Positions 1-10,683 of a stretch of DNA of 64,000 bases are shown one piece after another; within the stretch, counting starts at the first letter, position 1, and every line of letters starts with the position of its first letter. Made by a program: the position numbers and the translations under genes. The notes under the pieces are model-generated. The model was not told the DNA's origin. It saw only the letters and a program-made list of their open reading frames with translations, and searched no databases. The stretch comes from Chrysoporthe austroafricana (Eukaryota > Ascomycota > Sordariomycetes > Diaporthales > Cryphonectriaceae). The stretch covers positions 2,611,583-2,675,582 of the forward strand of contig JYIP02000002.1 in the NCBI GenBank assembly GCA_001051155.2, in the 5' to 3' direction.

Positions 1-86
1 CAGATCGCCAGATAATTGGGAAAGCGACACGGTCGGGTATGTGAGATTTGGCAATAACACATCAGACATGTTCTTTACTTGATTCT

Positions 87-2295
87 CTAATCAACAATGT
101 GTTTGTTGTCTGCCCACGACGGTTGTATGTTCCGACACACATCCTCGTAATCCTTGATTCGCACATCATGCAAGACCACACTCGGTGTCGTCCAAAACAT
201 GGACCAATTGGATTCCGGCAGTTTCATAGTCCCCCTTGAGCGCTCGAAGTACCACTTATTGACGGGATTGTTCTTCCTGCTCCGCCAGCAGACACCTTCA
301 GGAAAGCAGTCCCGCACCATGGCGTTGAACACAATGTCCGCCACTCCCCCGGCTCCCTGGCTCTTTTTGAGCACGGCGAACTTGTCAAGGTACGGTACGA
401 GGCGGCCGCTTTCGTAGAGCGTCTGTTCGTCCATGCCGAAGGGTCGCTCCCAAGTCAGGATGGCCCCGCCTTCGTACTCTCCTGCGATGATGATCCCCGC
501 CAAACTCTTCTCTACCCTGTTGAGGTAGTCTTGAACGTCCAGCTTTCGGTTGAAAGAGTCTTCGATGAGGTGGACGAGCCGCGGAAGGTCGACGCATGTG
601 TCAGTCAGCTTCAGCCTGGGCTCGCCAGGCTTGGGTGGCGTCCAGCCTGCCGATGATGGGTTCGGGTATATGGTCACGGGCATGCCCCTCTTTACCAGTG
701 TTGTTGGTGACATGACAGGGTTCGATGCAGCGTTCGCATTCCGAAGGATGGGTTTAATGCGTCCCAGAGGTAACGAGGATGAATGCGATGGCCTGTCCGT
801 GAGAAGATTGTGGATCAATGGGTTGTAGCTTCTCCGAGTTCCAACTGAACCAATAAAGCCCATGGTGGTCGCTTCTTCTAATTGGGGTTGCAGGTTTGCC
901 GCTTCTCTTGGCGTTGTAATAAGAGCTGATGATGTGGGAGGCAAAATTGCTAGAGTATTTTTGGTTAAGTCAAGGTTCTTGAGATGGGCTTCTGTTGATT
1001 TCACACTCGCTTGCCGAGGCGAAGTCGAGTCTAAGCCCATAGACTTCAGATGTGCCTTGGCCCCCTCAAGCTCGTCTTCCAGATTCAGAAAGACATGGGC
1101 ATTGTTCCAACGGTTCTTGGCAGGAATGCCACCGAGAGGATCCAATATGATCACCCGATCGACAAACGCTTTCTTGCCAGGAGGTGTCACACCTTCGATG
1201 TCAACTCCTGTCCTAGGAGGGCTCGCAAGTTGCAACCCGGACAGATAACGTGTGATAGAGACAACAGCGTCATTGGGATCAACGGGCCTAGATTTTCCAT
1301 CTTCTCCTTGGACGACAGGTGGGACGATGGCGACTGACCCCTTGAGCAATGACATCAAGAGGGCTCTGTCCTCGTCGACAAGCACTCCGCGGGTACTCAG
1401 AAGCGGCTCCAGATCCGGCGAGGATCCAGCCCGTACTGTAAGTGCCGCGTCGACGATGGTCGTCCAGGGCTCTCCGTATTCATCAATGGCCCCAGCGAGC
1501 CGGTACATCTGCTGATGCAGACAACGCGACCGCTGTATGTCGTCAGGACCAAGCTCGCAGTCCAGAACTAATACGCTGAGAAGCCCAAGAGCCCTGAGCT
1601 GAGCGATTGTCTTCGCAACACCGCTCAAAGTGGTGTCGTCGACGTCTTGTGGGTGCCTGAATTTGATGATGGCAACATGTGGTAAAGCATCCACGAAGGC
1701 TTGTTTTGCCGAATCGGATCCCTGAACGAATCGAGGAGTCTCGTAGATAGACCGAGTTCCGTTCGTAAGCGGATCCACGCGAATAGCTGAGCCAGGTAGA
1801 GCATCTGCTGCTGACCGAAGCTGAGGGTGCTTCGTCACGGTTGGGCCGAATGTCTGAAGGTACAGCTTGGCATCTCTCTTTGTTGCCGATGAAGACTCCA
1901 GAACGGAAACATAAAAGTCCTTCATGATCGTTCAGCTTTGGAAACCTCGATTTGGTGTGAGAATCTCACCCTGTCCCGTGTCCTCTTCTGCTGAGCCTGC
2001 TTGGAAATTGAGGCATAATGTTCCTTAAGGTAGCCCTGTGAGATCTCATCTTTCGGGGATGCCACACGGAAATTCTGAGTGGCAGCCGATGCTGCCGTTG
2101 AGCCATTTGAGCTACTGCATTTCGTCCTAACTGAGGCCTGTGATACATCCACAGTTGTTAGAATTATTTCAAGTGAGGAGCTAGATATGGGCGGGCTCGG
2201 GCACCAGATGCTAGCAGCGATGTCGGGCAATCTTTGTCTCTACTCACCTCCGCGATGACCGTCACCTTCTTCCAGACGGCGTGTCGCAGGATCAT
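87..2295 (-). CDS. ARG2: Mitochondrial N-acetylglutamate synthase (amino-acid acetyltransferase)
   Basis: Makes N-acetylglutamate from glutamate and acetyl-CoA, the first step of arginine synthesis, in mitochondria. Three exons can be read: 2295-2248, 2137-1970 and 1919-87, giving 682 residues, close to the usual fungal length. Exon 1 encodes 16 residues (MILRHAVWKKVTVIAE), basic and hydrophobic as expected for the start of a mitochondrial presequence. Intron 1 runs from a GTGAGT donor to CACAG with a CTAAC branch. Intron 2 is 50 nt with a GCTGAAC branch, and it joins RTRDR to DFYVSVLESS, the start of the kinase-like domain. The C-terminal acetyltransferase-type domain is recognisable by LAGIIIAGEYEGGAILTW, LDKFAVLKKS and NKWYFERSRG. 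The ATG at 1925 lies inside intron 2 and is not the real start. Family call is firm; exon 1 is inferred. Divergent from the dehydrogenase gene at 2935. Confidence 0.9.
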
Positions 2296-2934
2296 GATTT
2301 CCAAAGCATATTTGGAAGTAAGAGAGAGACGGACGGAGAGCACAATCTCTACAAATAAAAGGCACGCTCAGTGGTCTACAGGAACGAAAACGACCTCCGG
2401 CTATCGGTATAAGTGATACAGATCGAGTCAGCCTCGCGGGCTCTCCGGCGATAATGAGCTGATAAGATTGGGAAATAGGGTTAGGGTCTGGGCCGGGGTC
2501 AAAAAGACCCCCGACAATCCCCTTCTACTTCGGAAGTTCCATTTTCCTGGCTGTATCAAGGCATGATGATATTAATACGCCCGTACATAGTAAGACCGCC
2601 CCGGTCTGACCATCTGTGACCCAGGAGCGCTCCGTCCTTCTCGCAGCATCGCCGGCGAGAAGTGGCGATGCGGTGGAATTACCCTGAGAATTCCGAATCG
2701 CCGGAGCGGACTTTCCAGAGCTCGCCGTTGCTTTCTAAGCTCCATATTGTCCCGTTGGAGTCATAACGTCTACCCTGCACGGTGGGGCGCTTTCTCAAGG
2801 TATAAGAGGGCCATGGCTTCATTTTCACCCAGGTGTTGCTCTGGATGGGAATGACATAATTTCTCACCAGCACTGGAGTTTGACCACAACTTCCGAGTAA
2901 GACCACTTGAGGCTTCGTATGCCGCAAAACAATT
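2296..2934. other. Divergent intergenic region
   Basis: This is the shared 5' region of the N-acetylglutamate synthase gene (leftward) and the dehydrogenase gene (rightward). Short open frames here have low-quality composition and look like chance. I looked for a TGACTCA (Gcn4/CPC1) site, as arginine genes often have one, and did not see a perfect copy. Confidence 0.5.
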
Positions 2935-3910
2935 ATGGCTCCCAAGGTCCTGTACATCGGGTTGGGCAACATCGGTCGAGTGAGTGCCCTGTCCATGCTG
3001 CGCAGCTAATTCCACGATTACTTACACCACTTAGGGAATGGCCAAGAATATCGCAGAGAAGGCCGAACTCGACTCGCCACTGCTCATATTCAACCGCACC
3101 AAGCAGCGAGCGACCGACCTGAGCGCCAAGATCTCCTCGGGGAAGTCTGAGGTGGCGGATTCTCTCGAGGCCGGCGCGTCCCAGGCCGATGTCATCTTCA
3201 TCTGTTTATCAAACGATGAGGCCGTCACCGAGACCATCAACTCGTTGGCCAAGACCGATCTCAAGGGTAAGGTGATTGTGGACTGCTCGACCATCCACCC
3301 AGACACCACCGAGGCCATCGCCAAGACACTCACCTCGGAGGGTGCCGAGTTCGTTGCTTGCCCTGTGTTTGGAGCGGCCCCCATGGCCGACGCCGGGAAT
3401 CTTGTGCCGGTACCCGCCGGCCCCAAGGGCGCAGTTGAGAGGATAAAGCCGTACCTAGAGGGCGTCACCTCCCGCGCAATTATCGACATGTCCGACGAGC
3501 CCCACAGAAAGGCATCGCAATTAAAGCTTGTCGGCAACTCGTTCATCTTGAACATGGTCGAGCAGCTCGCGGAGGGCCACGTGCTAGCCGAGAAGAGCGG
3601 GCTGGGGACACAGTACTCGCACAAGCTTGTCGAGCTGCTGCTGCCGGGCATCTACCCGCCGTATAGCTCGAGAATGCTCACAGGCGACTACTGGAAACGG
3701 GAGGAGCCGCTTTTCACCGCAGACCTGGCGAGAAAGGATGCGGGCCACGCGCTGAAGATGGCGAGGGACGCTGGGTGCAGTCTGACGAATGTTGAGACGG
3801 CGGATAGGCATCTGGAGGCGGTCCAGAAGCACACGAGGAACGGGGACATTGCGGGAATCTACGGGGCGGTGAGACAGAATGCTGGACTGAAGTTCGAAAA
3901 CGATGCTTGA
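2935..3910 (+). CDS. NAD(P)-dependent beta-hydroxyacid dehydrogenase (3-hydroxyisobutyrate dehydrogenase-like)
   Basis: Two exons, 2935-2979 and 3035-3910, joined across a 55-nt intron with a GTGAGT donor and TTAG acceptor; 306 residues. The splice completes the N-terminal Rossmann motif GLGNIGRGMA, so the ATG at 3038 is internal. Further family motifs are visible: the substrate-binding DCSTIHPDTT, CPVFGAAPMADAGNL, and the catalytic-lysine segment KLVGNSF. Length and motif order match the 3-hydroxyisobutyrate dehydrogenase / glyoxylate-succinic semialdehyde reductase (GLYR1-type) superfamily. Members oxidise or reduce small beta-hydroxy acids with NAD(P); the actual substrate cannot be told from sequence. 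No targeting peptide is evident, so it is probably cytosolic, unlike the mitochondrial valine-catabolic enzyme. Confidence 0.9.
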
Positions 3911-3962
3911 GTCGATGCGACCTGCTCAAATTTCCAGTCCGTTGAATCGTACAGCAGACAGA

Positions 3963-4058
3963 GTATCAACAGCACATGGTATCAACAGCACATGGTATCA
4001 ACAGCACATGGTATCAATAGCACATGGTATCAACAGCACATGGTATCAACAGCACATG
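3963..4058. repeat. 16-bp minisatellite, six tandem copies
   Basis: Six head-to-tail copies of GTATCAACAGCACATG; the fourth differs by one base (AATAG for AACAG). The array begins 53 bp after the dehydrogenase stop codon and lies about 400 bp before the V-ATPase subunit e start. Near-perfect identity suggests recent expansion. It may sit in the dehydrogenase 3' UTR. Confidence 0.95.
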
Positions 4059-4462
4059 GTATCTAGAGCTCGCTGAAACCACTTGAGCTTTCCAACCAAT
4101 CAGTGTTGCCTTATGTGCACGCCGCGGGACTATAAAGAAATACGTGGGCCTGTTAGGAATATATAGCAACAGAAAGGCTATTATCCTATTGGGACACGTA
4201 AAACATTGGCGATGAAGGACATCATTTGGATTACAATTTTAGTGAGAAGACCCTGGGTAAGATGAGATGCCGCCCAGCCGTAGGAAGGAAGGATTGCCAG
4301 CTGAAGTGCTGACTAAGCACGCTGCGCCCAAGCACCTCTGGGTGCTGCTGGGAGCTCACAGGCACACTCGTCACCCATCGAGCACGTCGCCCCAAACCTA
4401 CCTTTAACCTCCAAGACCGCTCCCGACTACATCCCACGCGCGAACCGCCCAACCCTCCCAAA

Positions 4463-4869
4463 ATGGCTAACGGGTGAGTGTGCCAGGCACTTCGATGAAT
4501 CTACGCAGGCGCAAGCTTTCGAGGGCGGGAAAGGAGGGAGGCTGACCATGCCGTGCGCCCAGGTGGAGCATCTTCATCGGCCTGTTCATCGTCGCCGCCA
4601 TGTGCGCCGGAGCATGGTTCCTGGCGCCCAAGGGGGAGAACCAAGTGTCAGTAGTGCTTCCTCTCTGTCGAGACCCCCGGCGCCGTCATCCGTGCCGCCT
4701 GTTGTACGCTGAGCTGACCGAAAAACTCCCTCGTAGGCTCTGGCGGTCGTCCGTCATCCTTGCGTTCGTCTGCTGCTACCTCATGTGGGCAATCACGTTC
4801 CTTGCCCAACTACACCCCCTGATCGAGCCGAAGCGATCGGACCTGAGAGAGAAGTTCGTGCACGAGTAA
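4463..4869 (+). CDS. VMA9: V-type proton ATPase subunit e
   Basis: Small hydrophobic subunit of the membrane V0 sector of the vacuolar proton pump. Three exons are needed: 4463-4473, 4563-4646 and 4737-4869, giving 75 residues, the normal size for the family. The introns are 89 and 90 nt. The spliced protein begins MANGWSIFIGLF, has a first membrane span to about residue 24, the family motif PKGENQ, then LWRSSVILAF and a second span, CCYLMWAITFLAQLHPLI, ending PKRSDLR. The first exon is only 11 nt after the ATG, with a good GTGAGT donor. The second donor (GTCAGT) is weaker but is the only one that keeps the conserved Q-x-LWR join in frame. Convergent with ARV1. Confidence 0.92.
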
Positions 4870-5227
4870 CGCGGTAGCCGAGTCGGCTCGGGGGCGACGG
4901 AGTTATGAAGCGAGCGGAGAGCTGTCGAACCGTTCTGGATTGTACAAACACCTGTTCATCATTCACATTGCCGGCGTTCGGGGGAATATTGGGGTCCAGA
5001 TTAGTGCATGCCGAAGCTACATTGTGCCATGATACATTTCAATAGGTGGAGGGAGGAAGCCATTTGTGAATGCGAGGGAACGTCTGAGAGTGCCATGTGG
5101 ACATGCTGTCTATTTACGATAGCATGCTAACGGATGGCCATAGCCATAGAAGCAGGCGGAACCACGAACGTGTCTTGAATGCCAGATTTCAGACATGATC
5201 TCTATGTTTCACTCGCTACGCTGTTTA
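4870..5227. other. Convergent 3' intergenic region
   Basis: Contains the 3' ends of the V-ATPase subunit e and ARV1 transcripts. I see no coding signal or repeat in it. Confidence 0.5.
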
Positions 5228-6293
5228 TTATATCGCCAACTGGCCCACCCAGTCTCTGAGATAGACGATGAGCGCCCAGAGCGCCTTTCCCTCCTCCGCG
5301 ACGCTACCCTCACCTTGGCTATCCACCCCGTCCAGACCCGCAGCCCACAAGACCGCCCGTCCCACAAGCCACCGGCTCAGGGCGCCCGCCGTAGCCAGCA
5401 GCGCCGCAACGCCGTAGCCGCAGTCCAGGAGGATCTTGAGTGCTTCTACGTTGTTCGCCACCACGGCCCAGCCGAGCGACCGCGCCGCAGCGGGCACGTC
5501 GTACTCCCAGATCACCATCAGTATGGGGAAGAGCTTCGTGCTGCTAGATACGAGGAGGGCGGTCGAGACGGAGTTCGGGCGGGAGTATCGGGGGAGGACG
5601 TTGAGGAGGCCGAGGGGGGAGTAAGGCGACGAGGTCAAGAAGCGGATCGAGAGGTGGAAGGCGAGGGTAGAGACGGTACAGAGGATCACTGGCACGGTGT
5701 CAGCGGTACTGCATGCACAGGTTACGTGAAGAGGAGATGCAGGGCTTACGGAAGAACATGTACTGGAACACGATGGGCTGTTGCGCGAGCCGGCCGAAGT
5801 TGCTGTCGGACAAGAGGCCGGAGTCTCCGGGGACGGACTGCTTCTCGATGCGCGCCCAGGTGAGGTAGACGTCGAAGAGGAGTAGGAGGACGCCGAGGCG
5901 TATGATAGACGGCTGTGGTGTGCCCCCGTCAGTAAATTCCAATTGTTCGCTGCCCTTCCATGGAAACCAACATACATCAAACTGGTCCCGATCTCGCATC
6001 AACGTATTGTGCAGCAAGTGCCGATACACCTAAGCAGCATCGTCGCGTCAGCCCCGGATTGTCCGCCACCCCCTTCAATGCACCCGGGGCAAGAGCCAAC
6101 ACACCTGCGGCTTGATCAGGACCAGGTCGATGAACAGGACAATGTAGTCATGCTCGACATATTTGTCGCAGAACCGGCCGCAATTCTTGCAGACCGTCAG
6201 GCGGATGTTGTGGCCGCTCGACTTGTCACCGGCGCCGGAATACTGCGTCCATAGTGTCTTGACCGGATGGCGGCACTCTATGCAGATCGGCAT
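5228..6293 (-). CDS. ARV1: ARV1 family ER lipid-homeostasis protein
   Basis: ARV1 proteins sit in the endoplasmic reticulum membrane and are needed for normal sterol distribution and GPI-anchor intermediate handling. Four exons, 6293-6105, 6029-5976, 5912-5750 and 5688-5228, give 288 residues. The N-terminal zinc ribbon is clear: CIEC at residues 4-7 and CKNC about 30 residues later, followed by FCDKYVEHDYIVLFIDLVL, the ARV1 homology domain. The second exon gives VYRHLLHN and the third PSIIRLGVLLLLFDVYLTW. The last join reads MFF-LILCTVSTLAFHL, using an acceptor just after a GCTGAC branch; an earlier AG would break the frame. Several hydrophobic spans follow. The family call is firm, and the third acceptor is chosen by frame. 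Divergent from the HD-domain gene. Confidence 0.9.
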
Positions 6294-6479
6294 CGTCGTT
6301 CTAATCGATGGCCTCGTTCAGCGGAGGGGTGACATCTTCCTCTTGAGAAGCTCGCTGGGTGCCGTAGGACACGTCGCGCTACGCGTCGTCGGGAGTGGGT
6401 GGGTTCAGGAGCTGGTCCAGGTTCATAAAGTTGGTGGAGAATCCGGGGAAGGGGGAATGCGTTTTGGAGGTTTGGTCTG

Positions 6480-6510
6480 GCTCCCGCGTCGCTCCCGCGT
6501 CGCTCCCGCG
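6480..6510. repeat. 11-bp tandem repeat, about three copies
   Basis: GCTCCCGCGTC occurs twice in full and once in part, in the interval upstream of the HD-domain coding frame. It is probably in a 5' UTR or first exon. Confidence 0.8.
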
Positions 6511-6608
6511 GATCGGCTCGCAAGCGCACGGCGGGCTGCGCACAGCGAATCGAAGAGGACCACATCTTCCCTTTTCAAGAGAGACTGCATAATCTCTTCG
6601 ATGCGCTC

Positions 6609-7322
6609 GTGGCAACGTGCCACTCAACCACCGCCTCACAACAGCAGCCGTCAGCTGGGCCCTCCTCCCGGTCCCCCGGCGCCCAGCTCCTCGCCCAGGT
6701 CCCCGCCCACCCAGCCTGCGCCGAAGCCCTTTCCAAGGCCCAATCCCTCCTACCTCCTGCTATCTTCAACCACAGCTTCCGGGTCTATCTCTACGCCCTG
6801 AGGGGTCTGCAGATTGCACCCGGCCCTGATCTCTTCGCGGCGCCTGCTGTGGAGCAGAGCGTGCTCTTCGTGAGCTGCATTCTCCACGACATCGGCGCCT
6901 CGGACGCCCTCGCCTCGGACCCCAAGCGCTTCGAGGTCGCGGGTGCAGACTTCGCGGCGGCCCTCCTCGGCAGGCATGGGTTCGACGCGGTGGCAGTCCG
7001 GGAGAGCTGGCTCGCTATCGCAATGCACGACAGCCCCCATGTGGCAGAGGGCGCCGGCGGGCTGGTGAGGCTGGTGAGGCTGGCCGTGCTGGCGGACTTT
7101 GGGTCTGTGGCGGAGGCGCTGGAGGCGTTCCTTAGCCAGGTGTACATGAAGGAGGTCGAGGAGTTGTTGCCTCGGTTAGGCGTGGAGAAGGAGCTCGGAG
7201 ACGCTGTGGTGAGCCAGGCTAGGACTACAAGATCGAAGGCGCCAGGCGGCTCGTGGCCGGGTGATTTGTTTAGAGCTGCCGAGGAGGATCCTGGGTGGCA
7301 AGGCGTCAACAAGGCATTCTAG
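6609..7322 (+). CDS. HD-domain metal-dependent hydrolase-like protein (cyanamide hydratase-type), start unresolved
   Basis: The frame ends at TAG 7320-7322 and encodes about 237 residues from 6609. HD-superfamily features are NHSFRVYLYA (first metal-ligand His) and, about 40 residues on, CILHDIG with the His-Asp pair; AIAMHDSPHVAEG supplies a further HD-like pair. The arrangement resembles the small fungal HD proteins grouped with cyanamide hydratase, but substrate specificity cannot be inferred. The frame has no ATG before the HD motif: 6609 is GTG, and the frame stays open a short way upstream. The true start must therefore lie in an upstream exon joined by an intron I could not define. An ATG at 6601 is in another frame. 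Convergent with the LysM gene. Confidence 0.7.
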   Translation: MATCHSTTASQQQPSAGPSSRSPGAQLLAQVPAHPACAEALSKAQSLLPPAIFNHSFRVYLYALRGLQIAPGPDLFAAPAVEQSVLFVSCILHDIGASDALASDPKRFEVAGADFAAALLGRHGFDAVAVRESWLAIAMHDSPHVAEGAGGLVRLVRLAVLADFGSVAEALEAFLSQVYMKEVEELLPRLGVEKELGDAVVSQARTTRSKAPGGSWPGDLFRAAEEDPGWQGVNKAF

Positions 7323-7592
7323 GGAATTGTCGTGTCTGGAAACCCTCGAAGAGACGCTCTTTTGAGCAATGATGTGCCATAATGATACAGACTAGGTAGT
7401 ATATATGGATCTGATACCCCTTCCGGAGGATGTTTATTCCTGATCGCAATAGTTGGCCGCCCTAGCGCTTGCTAATAACTTATCAAAGTTGCCCCCGCTC
7501 TCATATACATAAAACCCAAATTCAATTAAGCACCAACGCCTTCGATGCTGCGTATTATATTGTTGACATCCTGCTAGCCCGGAGGGACGTCT

Positions 7593-9455
7593 CTAGTCAG
7601 CCTTCTTATCCTTTGATAGCCCAGAGCTGCCGCGCGCAGGCATGCGGCCTCTCAATTGACTGCTGTCTCCATCGCTTCGACCTGACGAGCCGTGGTTCGA
7701 GTTCAGCAGACTCGAATCACCTTGATCCAAGAGGCCGCTGATCCGCCCGTCGTCGCTGTTGGTATCCTCAAGCTCGATCAAGTCCCCATCTCCACCTCGA
7801 GGTCGGCTCGGCCCCAGTATAGGCGTGTTCGGTCTCTTGGCCCACGCGCCGCGCAACCACGTCTCGATGGCCGCAGCAGCCTTGTCAAGCCCAGAGCCCT
7901 GCCTGCTCGTCGACGTCACGTCTCGACCTTCCTCGAAGGGGCTTTCGACGATGGCGGCACTCTCGTCGGTAGTGAAACCGAAACGGGCGCTCTCAGATCC
8001 CATGATCGCCATCGAGGGGAGGGTGTCAATGTTGAGACTGGGCAGGTGCTTCCTCGTCCACGTGTTGAAGTAGTCCTTTTCTGGTCCCGGCGCCCGCACG
8101 TTCCTGCTAAGTGTACCGACACCACCGGGTCTCCTCATCCATGCTGGCCTGATGTCGTCATTGCCGCTGCCTACCCTACTGCGAGACGGCGTCGGTGCTG
8201 ATGAGGCATATGCGGAGGTGATTTGAGGGCGGTTGGCGAGCATACTCTGCCGACGGTCGGAAAACCCCACTGGACTATCGGCCATATCCGAGCTGAGAGA
8301 GATGCTGGGCACGTCGAAAGAACCCCTTGGGGTGCTTAACGAAGACGTAGTACGCATGCTCTTCTTTCTTCTTGGTGGGAAGTATCCCATCGCCTTTCTT
8401 GACACCCTTGCGATCTCCACTGGATCCTTGCAGTGGTCGAGTCTGGCCCATCTCACATGTGTCCATGGTTTCTCCTCCTCCGCTGCGGGTTCCTCAGGGG
8501 CCTTCCCATTTTGTGCTTCTGCAAAAAAATCATTGTAGGAGTTCTGTACGGTTGAAGTTCGCAGGGGAGATGGCCCCGGCGTCGTCGCTCCAGGTGTCGT
8601 CGCGAGAAGATCCACCTCTTTTGAGTAGTACGACGGGCCATCGCATGGCCTCCCTTTGACTTCACACGCATCCACTGGCAGCGCCAGCCATCTTCGTATC
8701 TGAACGTTATCCCTCGACCATAATCCATTGGTCTTCCTAAATGCATCCTCTTGGCACCTGTACTTCAGAATGATCCCGGCGTAGGTATCATTGGGCTGGA
8801 CATGGTGTATATAAACCAGCTGGTCCTCGACCTCGGGGTTGACCGCGTTGGTCCGGGGTTCCTCGTCAGAATTCCGCCTCTTGAACTTTCCCGTCACGTC
8901 TAGCCCTCCGTTGACGCCCTCGTGGCTCTCCAAGATGCTTGCCGTCTTTCTGGCTCTGTACGCTGCCTCCCGCTCCGCCAGCGTGCCTGCGGCAACATCC
9001 TCGATGCCAGGCCGGGGAGTTTCAGGAGGTTTGGGTCCCCAGACTCCCGGCTGTTTGTTCCTCAATGCGCTGTTCGAAGTTCTGACCGTCGGCCTCCTGG
9101 GGCTGGCCCCCCGATGGGTCTCACCGCTCAGGAAGGACACGGCGAGGTCCTGAACCGACGTCCAGCCCGTAGACCATGAACTGTCGAACCAGCCCTTTCC
9201 GGCATAACTCGAAGGATTGCCGTTGTATGAGCGCCCGAGCGCTGCTCTGCTCGATGACCGAGATGGGGGTCCTATCCGCGTGGCCGGAATGGGGCTCACG
9301 CCCCTGGTCGGCGAGCGGCTGGACGTCCTGAGCAGCGAAGTCGACCTCGGGGACGAGGTGCCGGTGGCATCGGCAGCCGTCCCAAGACGGCGGTTCCTGG
9401 GACGGGCTTCGGCATCATGGGCGGGTGTCGAGAGTCGGGCAGTGGTCGACATCAC
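7593..9455 (-). CDS. LysM-domain protein, apparently non-secreted
   Basis: Single-exon frame of 620 residues. Around residues 215-265 there is a LysM-like module: YIHHVQPNDTYAGIILKY, then NGLW and LALPV, matching the beta-alpha-alpha-beta LysM pattern (H-x-V-x-x-x-D-T...). The N-terminus (MMSTTARLSTPAHDAEARPR) is polar with no signal peptide and there is no membrane span, so this is unlikely to be a secreted chitin-binding effector. It resembles the intracellular LYSMD-type proteins found in many eukaryotes. The rest is Ser/Pro/Arg-rich and probably disordered, for example SPRSTSLLRTSSRSPTRG near the start and an acidic stretch near the end. Biochemical role unknown. It is divergent from SMC2 across 1.2 kb. 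Confidence 0.75.
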   Translation of the reverse strand: MMSTTARLSTPAHDAEARPRNRRLGTAADATGTSSPRSTSLLRTSSRSPTRGVSPIPATRIGPPSRSSSRAALGRSYNGNPSSYAGKGWFDSSWSTGWTSVQDLAVSFLSGETHRGASPRRPTVRTSNSALRNKQPGVWGPKPPETPRPGIEDVAAGTLAEREAAYRARKTASILESHEGVNGGLDVTGKFKRRNSDEEPRTNAVNPEVEDQLVYIHHVQPNDTYAGIILKYRCQEDAFRKTNGLWSRDNVQIRRWLALPVDACEVKGRPCDGPSYYSKEVDLLATTPGATTPGPSPLRTSTVQNSYNDFFAEAQNGKAPEEPAAEEEKPWTHVRWARLDHCKDPVEIARVSRKAMGYFPPRRKKSMRTTSSLSTPRGSFDVPSISLSSDMADSPVGFSDRRQSMLANRPQITSAYASSAPTPSRSRVGSGNDDIRPAWMRRPGGVGTLSRNVRAPGPEKDYFNTWTRKHLPSLNIDTLPSMAIMGSESARFGFTTDESAAIVESPFEEGRDVTSTSRQGSGLDKAAAAIETWLRGAWAKRPNTPILGPSRPRGGDGDLIELEDTNSDDGRISGLLDQGDSSLLNSNHGSSGRSDGDSSQLRGRMPARGSSGLSKDKKAD

Positions 9456-10683
9456 GATGAGGCCTAGGACCTCGGCGCGCTGCAGTCGCCGGAGTGGATC
9501 GCAACCATCAGATCGGCACTCGGCTAGGCGGCGCGGGGAGCAATGGACGTCGGTTGACTCTCGTTACAGGACGGGCACGCTCTTCTGAGGTCTCGACTGG
9601 AGCTATAGGGGCAAGGGATAGCGGATCGCCCAGGGCTCGCCGTGGAAGAAAGGGACCAGATACGTGACCCCAAGAGGGCGCCGGGGAACAGGACCGTGCA
9701 GTGATGCAGCAGCGGGGGTCGATTGCGAAGTCGAGCGATGACGTGCTCTGCGGCTGCCACCTCGTGCTGTTGTGGGTTGCGACCTCGTGAGGATGTCGAG
9801 GGGGGGGTTGAGGGACAAATTGGACAGATGTGCTTGGGTCGTTTGATGGCGGAGGTCTGATACGGGGAATCCAAGTAGGAAGTGGAATTGGCGGCGGCGG
9901 GCGGATACGTACTCCGAATTAGACGGCCCCAGTGCTAAAACCGTAGGCTAATGGGGCAGTACGCACGTCCTGCAGCCCTGAACCCGGGGCGCTGTGACAG
10001 CGGCGCGGGCTGGTCCTAAAATAAACAAGTCACAAGCAGAGTACCGAGTACCACGGCACATGGTGAGGACCATGCTATGCGCCCCTCCCAGGCAAGCACT
10101 GCATGGCACGTAGCTATGCTACATCTGTATCGTGACTTTAATTTATCCTCGACGTCGGGTCGAGCTTGCAGGCAGCCGGTCGGTCGAGGGCCACCAGGTA
10201 TCGCCCACTCGCCCCTCTGCCCACTAGGCTGCCAGGGTATGAGTACCTGCTATGCACACGAGCAAGCAAGTCCATTTTGATCCTTGGGGGCTGATACACG
10301 TCAGACTCCCAGACTCCGCCGACGGTCATGCTCGCTCTCATCGCATGCATTGATGGATGAGGAATCTACCTACGTGGCCCGTGGCGCTGATGGAAATGCA
10401 AGGTCAAGAACCACCCCGAGGCTCGGGGACGGGCTGGCGGGCTGGCGGGCAAGACTTGCATCTGCAGGGGAGCAGGGTTAGGGTCTCTCAAACGTAGCGG
10501 CCGCTCGTCTCAGGGGGCACGGGCAGTGACTGCTGGGCTGTGAACCTGGCAGCTAGCGGGGGTCCGTTGCCATGCGCGATCGAATTTGTTGTTTACCACC
10601 CGCGTCGGCAGCCCAACGCTCGCACCTCGCACCTCATCCTCGATGTTCACGGCGACAACAACGACACAGCAAAGCCCGCCGCC
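9456..10683. other. Divergent intergenic region between LysM gene and SMC2
   Basis: No convincing coding frame. Near 10430-10450 an 8-bp GCTGGCGG unit is repeated about two and a half times. The sequence just before the SMC2 start has a pyrimidine- and CAA-rich leader character. Confidence 0.5.

Noticed and set aside
1922..2230. Separate 102-residue gene upstream of the synthase
   Set aside because: Its right half is exon 2 of the N-acetylglutamate synthase; a 50-nt intron joins it in frame and its left half is intronic.
2475..2500. Telomere-like GGGTTAGGG string, also near 10478
   Set aside because: Single isolated occurrences, not tandem arrays.
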